Below are positions 61,646 to 64,000 of a DNA stretch of 64,000 bases, in pieces. Under the pieces are notes generated by a model. The model had not been told where the DNA came from, did no database searches, and worked only from the letters and a program-made list of their open reading frames with translations. Position 1 is the first letter of the stretch; every line of letters starts with the position of its first letter. The DNA lies in assembly GCF_000827595.2 (NCBI RefSeq), contig NZ_LN776183.1, forward strand, positions 1 to 64,000, read 5' to 3'. A program made the position numbers and the translations under genes. Source of the stretch: Necropsobacter massiliensis (GTDB lineage: Bacteria > Pseudomonadota > Gammaproteobacteria > Enterobacterales > Pasteurellaceae).

Positions 61646-61674
61646 TTGACAACATCCGGCGGTAGCGGTAGTTT
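61646..61674 (+). promoter_or_regulatory. metX promoter
   Basis: TTGACA (61646-61651), a 17-base spacer and TAGTTT (61669-61674). The -35 is perfect and the -10 weak. The MetJ boxes end eight bases upstream. Confidence 0.65.
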
Positions 61675-61730
61675 ATGCAGCAGGAACCGGCGCATGGAGC
61701 TGCCGGAGTGGATCGTTTACGGAATAGGCA

Positions 61731-62810
61731 ATGACAGTACAAAAAGTAAGACTTTTTACCGAACAGCCTCTCACTTTAACCTTGGGCGGGCAGCTGGAGC
61801 AAATTGACATTGCTTATCAGACATACGGAACATTAAATGCAGATAGAAATAATGCGGTTTTGATTTGTCACGCGTTGACCGGCGATGCCGAACCTTATTT
61901 TGCGGATAAATCCCAAACCGGCTGGTGGCAGAATTTTATGGGAGCCGGGCTTGCGCTGGATACTGAGCGTTATTATTTTATTTGTTCCAATGTGCTGGGC
62001 GGTTGCAAAGGTTCTACCGGTCCCGCTTCATTGAATCCCGCCACACAAAAACCTTACGGTAGCCGATTCCCGCATATCGTAGTGCAGGATTTAGTCAAAG
62101 TTCAAAAAGCCTTGTTGGAGCAGCTGAACATTTCTCATCTGCATGCGGTGATCGGCGGTTCATTCGGTGGCATGCAGGCGACCCAGTGGGCGATCGATTA
62201 CCCGGATTTTGTCAGCAATGTGATTAATCTGTGTTCTTCCCTTTATTTCAGCGCGGAAGCCATCGGCTTTAATCACGTGATGCGGCAAGCGGTAATCAAT
62301 GATCCGAATTTTAATCAGGGTGATTATTATGACGGCGAACCGCCGTTGAAAGGTCTGTCTATCGCGCGTATGCTCGGTATGCTGACCTACCGCACGGATA
62401 TTCAGCTTGCCAAAGCTTTCGGGCGGGCGACTAAAGCGGAAGGTGAATTCTGGGGCGATTATTTTCAGGTTGAATCTTATTTGAGCTATCAAGGCAAGAA
62501 ATTTCTCGACCGCTTCGACGCCAACACTTATCTGCATTTACTGCGTGCGCTGGATTTATATGATCCGGCAGTGGGATATGCGGATATTAAAACCGCACTT
62601 TCGCGTATCAAAGCCCGTTATACGCTGGTAGCGGTCACTAATGATCAGCTGTTTAAGATCGTGGATTTACGCAAAAGTAAGGCTTTATTAGAGCAACATG
62701 GCGTTAATCTGAATTATCATGAATTTCCTTCTGATTATGGTCACGACGCTTTTTTGGTGGATTACGATTTTTTTGAACCACGGATCCGCTCAGGACTGGA
62801 AACCGCGTGA
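61731..62810 (+). CDS. metX: Homoserine O-acetyltransferase
   Basis: Alpha/beta-hydrolase enzyme of 359 residues that acetylates homoserine at the start of methionine synthesis. The nucleophile Ser (about 144) is in [15 protein letters not shown]; the Asp and His of the triad are near VTNDQLFK and [11 protein letters not shown]. The N-terminal [13 protein letters not shown] is the oxyanion region. GGAATAGGCA precedes the ATG. MetJ boxes upstream show it belongs to the methionine regulon together with metC at 18220. Confidence 0.95.
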   Translation: MTVQKVRLFTEQPLTLTLGGQLEQIDIAYQTYGTLNADRNNAVLICHALTGDAEPYFADKSQTGWWQNFMGAGLALDTERYYFICSNVLGGCKGSTGPASLNPATQKPYGSRFPHIVVQDLVKVQKALLEQLNISHLHAVIGGSFGGMQATQWAIDYPDFVSNVINLCSSLYFSAEAIGFNHVMRQAVINDPNFNQGDYYDGEPPLKGLSIARMLGMLTYRTDIQLAKAFGRATKAEGEFWGDYFQVESYLSYQGKKFLDRFDANTYLHLLRALDLYDPAVGYADIKTALSRIKARYTLVAVTNDQLFKIVDLRKSKALLEQHGVNLNYHEFPSDYGHDAFLVDYDFFEPRIRSGLETA

Positions 62811-62863
62811 GATGCTAGCATCACGAAATGGAAAGCGAAACCAAGACCAAGTGTAGGCAGAAT

Positions 62864-62891
62864 AAAAATGACCGAAGTGCGGTCATTTTTT
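62864..62891. terminator. Bidirectional terminator between metX and folK
   Basis: AAAAATGACCG and CGGTCATTTTT pair around an AAGTG loop, so a single USS forms the loop and one arm. A and T runs flank it, suiting both converging genes. Confidence 0.88.
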
Positions 62892-63365
62892 GATAATTTT
62901 CATTTGATGATTGGCAAAAGAGCGCTGTAAATCCGCCAGTTTTTCTCCCGTCGGCAGCACCAAATGCGGTGCGATTTCATATAACGGAATCAGCACGAAT
63001 TCGCGCTTTTTCATATCATAATGGGGCACAGTCAAACGCGCATGCTGGATGATTTCATCGGCGTACAGCAAAATATCCAGATCCAGCGTTCTTTCCCCCC
63101 AATGACGTAAACGCACTCTGCCTTGCTGGTTTTCGATCCGTTGTAGCTGATCTAATAAATCCAGCGGCGCAAGGATTGTTTGCAGGGCGGCGACGGCGTT
63201 GACGTAATCAGGCTGATCCTGCGGACCCAGCGGGCTGCTGCGGTAAAAGGAACTTACCGCGCTTAGCTTAGAATCGGGCAACGCCGCCATGGCGGTTAAG
63301 GCGGTATTCAGTTGCTGCATCGGATTATTTAAATTGCTGCCTAAGGCGATGTAAACGGTTTTCAT
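62883..63365 (-). CDS. folK: 6-hydroxymethyl-7,8-dihydropterin pyrophosphokinase
   Basis: Folate-pathway kinase of 160 residues that transfers pyrophosphate from ATP to the pterin. The family start VYIALGSNLNNPMQQLNTAL, the loop FYRSSPLGPQDQPDYVNAV and the signature RVRLRHWGERTLDLDILLY with its magnesium-binding Asp pair are all present. Its start overlaps the pcnB stop codon by four bases, so the pair is translationally coupled, as in many gamma-proteobacteria. Confidence 0.96.
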   Translation of the reverse strand: MKTVYIALGSNLNNPMQQLNTALTAMAALPDSKLSAVSSFYRSSPLGPQDQPDYVNAVAALQTILAPLDLLDQLQRIENQQGRVRLRHWGERTLDLDILLYADEIIQHARLTVPHYDMKKREFVLIPLYEIAPHLVLPTGEKLADLQRSFANHQMKIIKK

Positions 63366-64000
63366 TCGGATATCGGTTTAGCTTTGCGCCGCTTTCTGGC
63401 GCGGTAGAATTTTTTCTTCGGTTTCGGATTTAAGCGCTGCTGCTCCTGCACTAAGGTGGAGCGCTGTTCGCCGTTGCTCAGCTGAAACTCATGCCACCAC
63501 GCAGCAAGCTCCACCGTTTCGCCGCCCTCGATTTCCGCACGCATGACCAACAAATCAAAAGCGGCGCGGAATTTCGGATGTTCCATCACTTTAAGCGGCG
63601 CATTGCCTGTGCGTTTTAACAGTTGCAGCTGCAAAAACCAAATATCTCGAATCACCGTGGTATGTCGGCGCGGTGCGGCAAGGGCACGACAGAATAAACC
63701 CAGAATATCGTTGCCGGCCAAGGCGTAAGCATCGTGATTGTTCAATCCGCCTTCGTTTTTCAGCATATCCACTTTTTCACGCAATGGGTACCAGAAAAAC
63801 GCGGCAAACAGAAATGCTGGATTAATGCGCAGCTTATCGGCAACCCGCTCGTCTGTTGAAGTCAGCGCGGTGAGAATCATACGTTCGGCATGGCTGTCGC
63901 CTTGCTCGGTAAAATAGGGCATCAGGGCCGGGAACAATTGTTCGAAAAGCCCGTATTTGCGCAGCAGCTGATAAGTTTTTACACCATATCCTGTTTGTAG
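63362..64000 (-). CDS. pcnB: Poly(A) polymerase I, C-terminal part; truncated by window edge
   Basis: The frame is open to the right edge and encodes the last 212 or so residues of PcnB. Matches to the E. coli C-terminal region include KTYQLLRKYGLFEQLFPALM, INPAFLFAAFFWYPL and MEHPKFRAAFDLLVMRAEIE, and the protein ends in the basic tail KKKFYRARKRRKAKPISE. The nucleotidyltransferase domain lies outside the window. PcnB adds poly(A) tails that promote RNA decay. It reads leftwards into folK. Confidence 0.93.
   Translation of the reverse strand, partial: LQTGYGVKTYQLLRKYGLFEQLFPALMPYFTEQGDSHAERMILTALTSTDERVADKLRINPAFLFAAFFWYPLREKVDMLKNEGGLNNHDAYALAGNDILGLFCRALAAPRRHTTVIRDIWFLQLQLLKRTGNAPLKVMEHPKFRAAFDLLVMRAEIEGGETVELAAWWHEFQLSNGEQRSTLVQEQQRLNPKPKKKFYRARKRRKAKPISE

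Overview
The window is ordinary chromosome of a gamma-proteobacterium of the family Pasteurellaceae. The strongest sign is the 9-base Haemophilus-type uptake signal sequence (USS), AAGTGCGGT or its complement, found throughout: inside genes, as inverted pairs acting as terminators, and once as a tandem array. Gene content and order (yciABC-ompW, proQ-prc beside letAB, ldtD-mepK-gloC, potABCD beside pepT, pcnB-folK) also fit this group. The species cannot be named. Because gltA, acnB and sucABCD are present, this is a member with an oxidative TCA branch, unlike Haemophilus influenzae. No tRNA, rRNA, CRISPR array, prophage or insertion sequence was seen.

Layout. 1-1525: start of a trimeric autotransporter adhesin cut by the left edge. 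1.8-4.9 kb: pntAB transhydrogenase. 5.1-6.0 kb: a uracil-DNA-glycosylase-like gene, then five tandem USS repeats. 6.0-10 kb: the spermidine/putrescine importer potABCD, divergent from pepT. 11.6-15.5 kb: a BASS-family transporter and glnE. 15.6-27.7 kb: a thiamine region. It holds a TPP riboswitch driving an orphan AfuA-like periplasmic binding protein, then a metallophosphoesterase, metC, a peroxiredoxin and bioB. The thiM-thiD-thiB-thiP-thiQ operon follows, read leftwards under a second TPP riboswitch whose aptamer is identical to the first over 76 bases, with a paralogous AfuA-like protein just upstream. 27.7-33.5 kb: acnB, yciI, yciA, yciB, yciC, ompW. 33.6-36.7 kb: an isolated beta-galactosidase. 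36.7-43.6 kb: letAB (lipid transport), proQ, prc. 43.7-46.6 kb: ldtD, mepK, gloC. 46.7-50.9 kb: a TAXI-type TRAP transporter with a universal stress protein. 51.2 kb: a ComEA-like competence protein. 51.7-59.7 kb: gltA divergent from sucABCD. 59.8-64 kb: cra, sanA, metX behind MetJ boxes, folK, and the 3' part of pcnB.

How the genes work together. The suc-gltA-acnB genes give most of the citrate-to-succinate route. The intergenic region between gltA and sucA carries two pairs of 11-bp-phased TGTTA repeats, as expected for ArcA control. Thiamine salvage (ThiM, ThiD) and uptake (ThiBPQ) form one riboswitch-controlled unit. The most unusual observation is the inverted, perfectly conserved duplicate of its aptamer in front of a sugar-phosphate-type binding protein that has no permease beside it. 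Many genes end in inverted USS pairs that double as rho-independent terminators.
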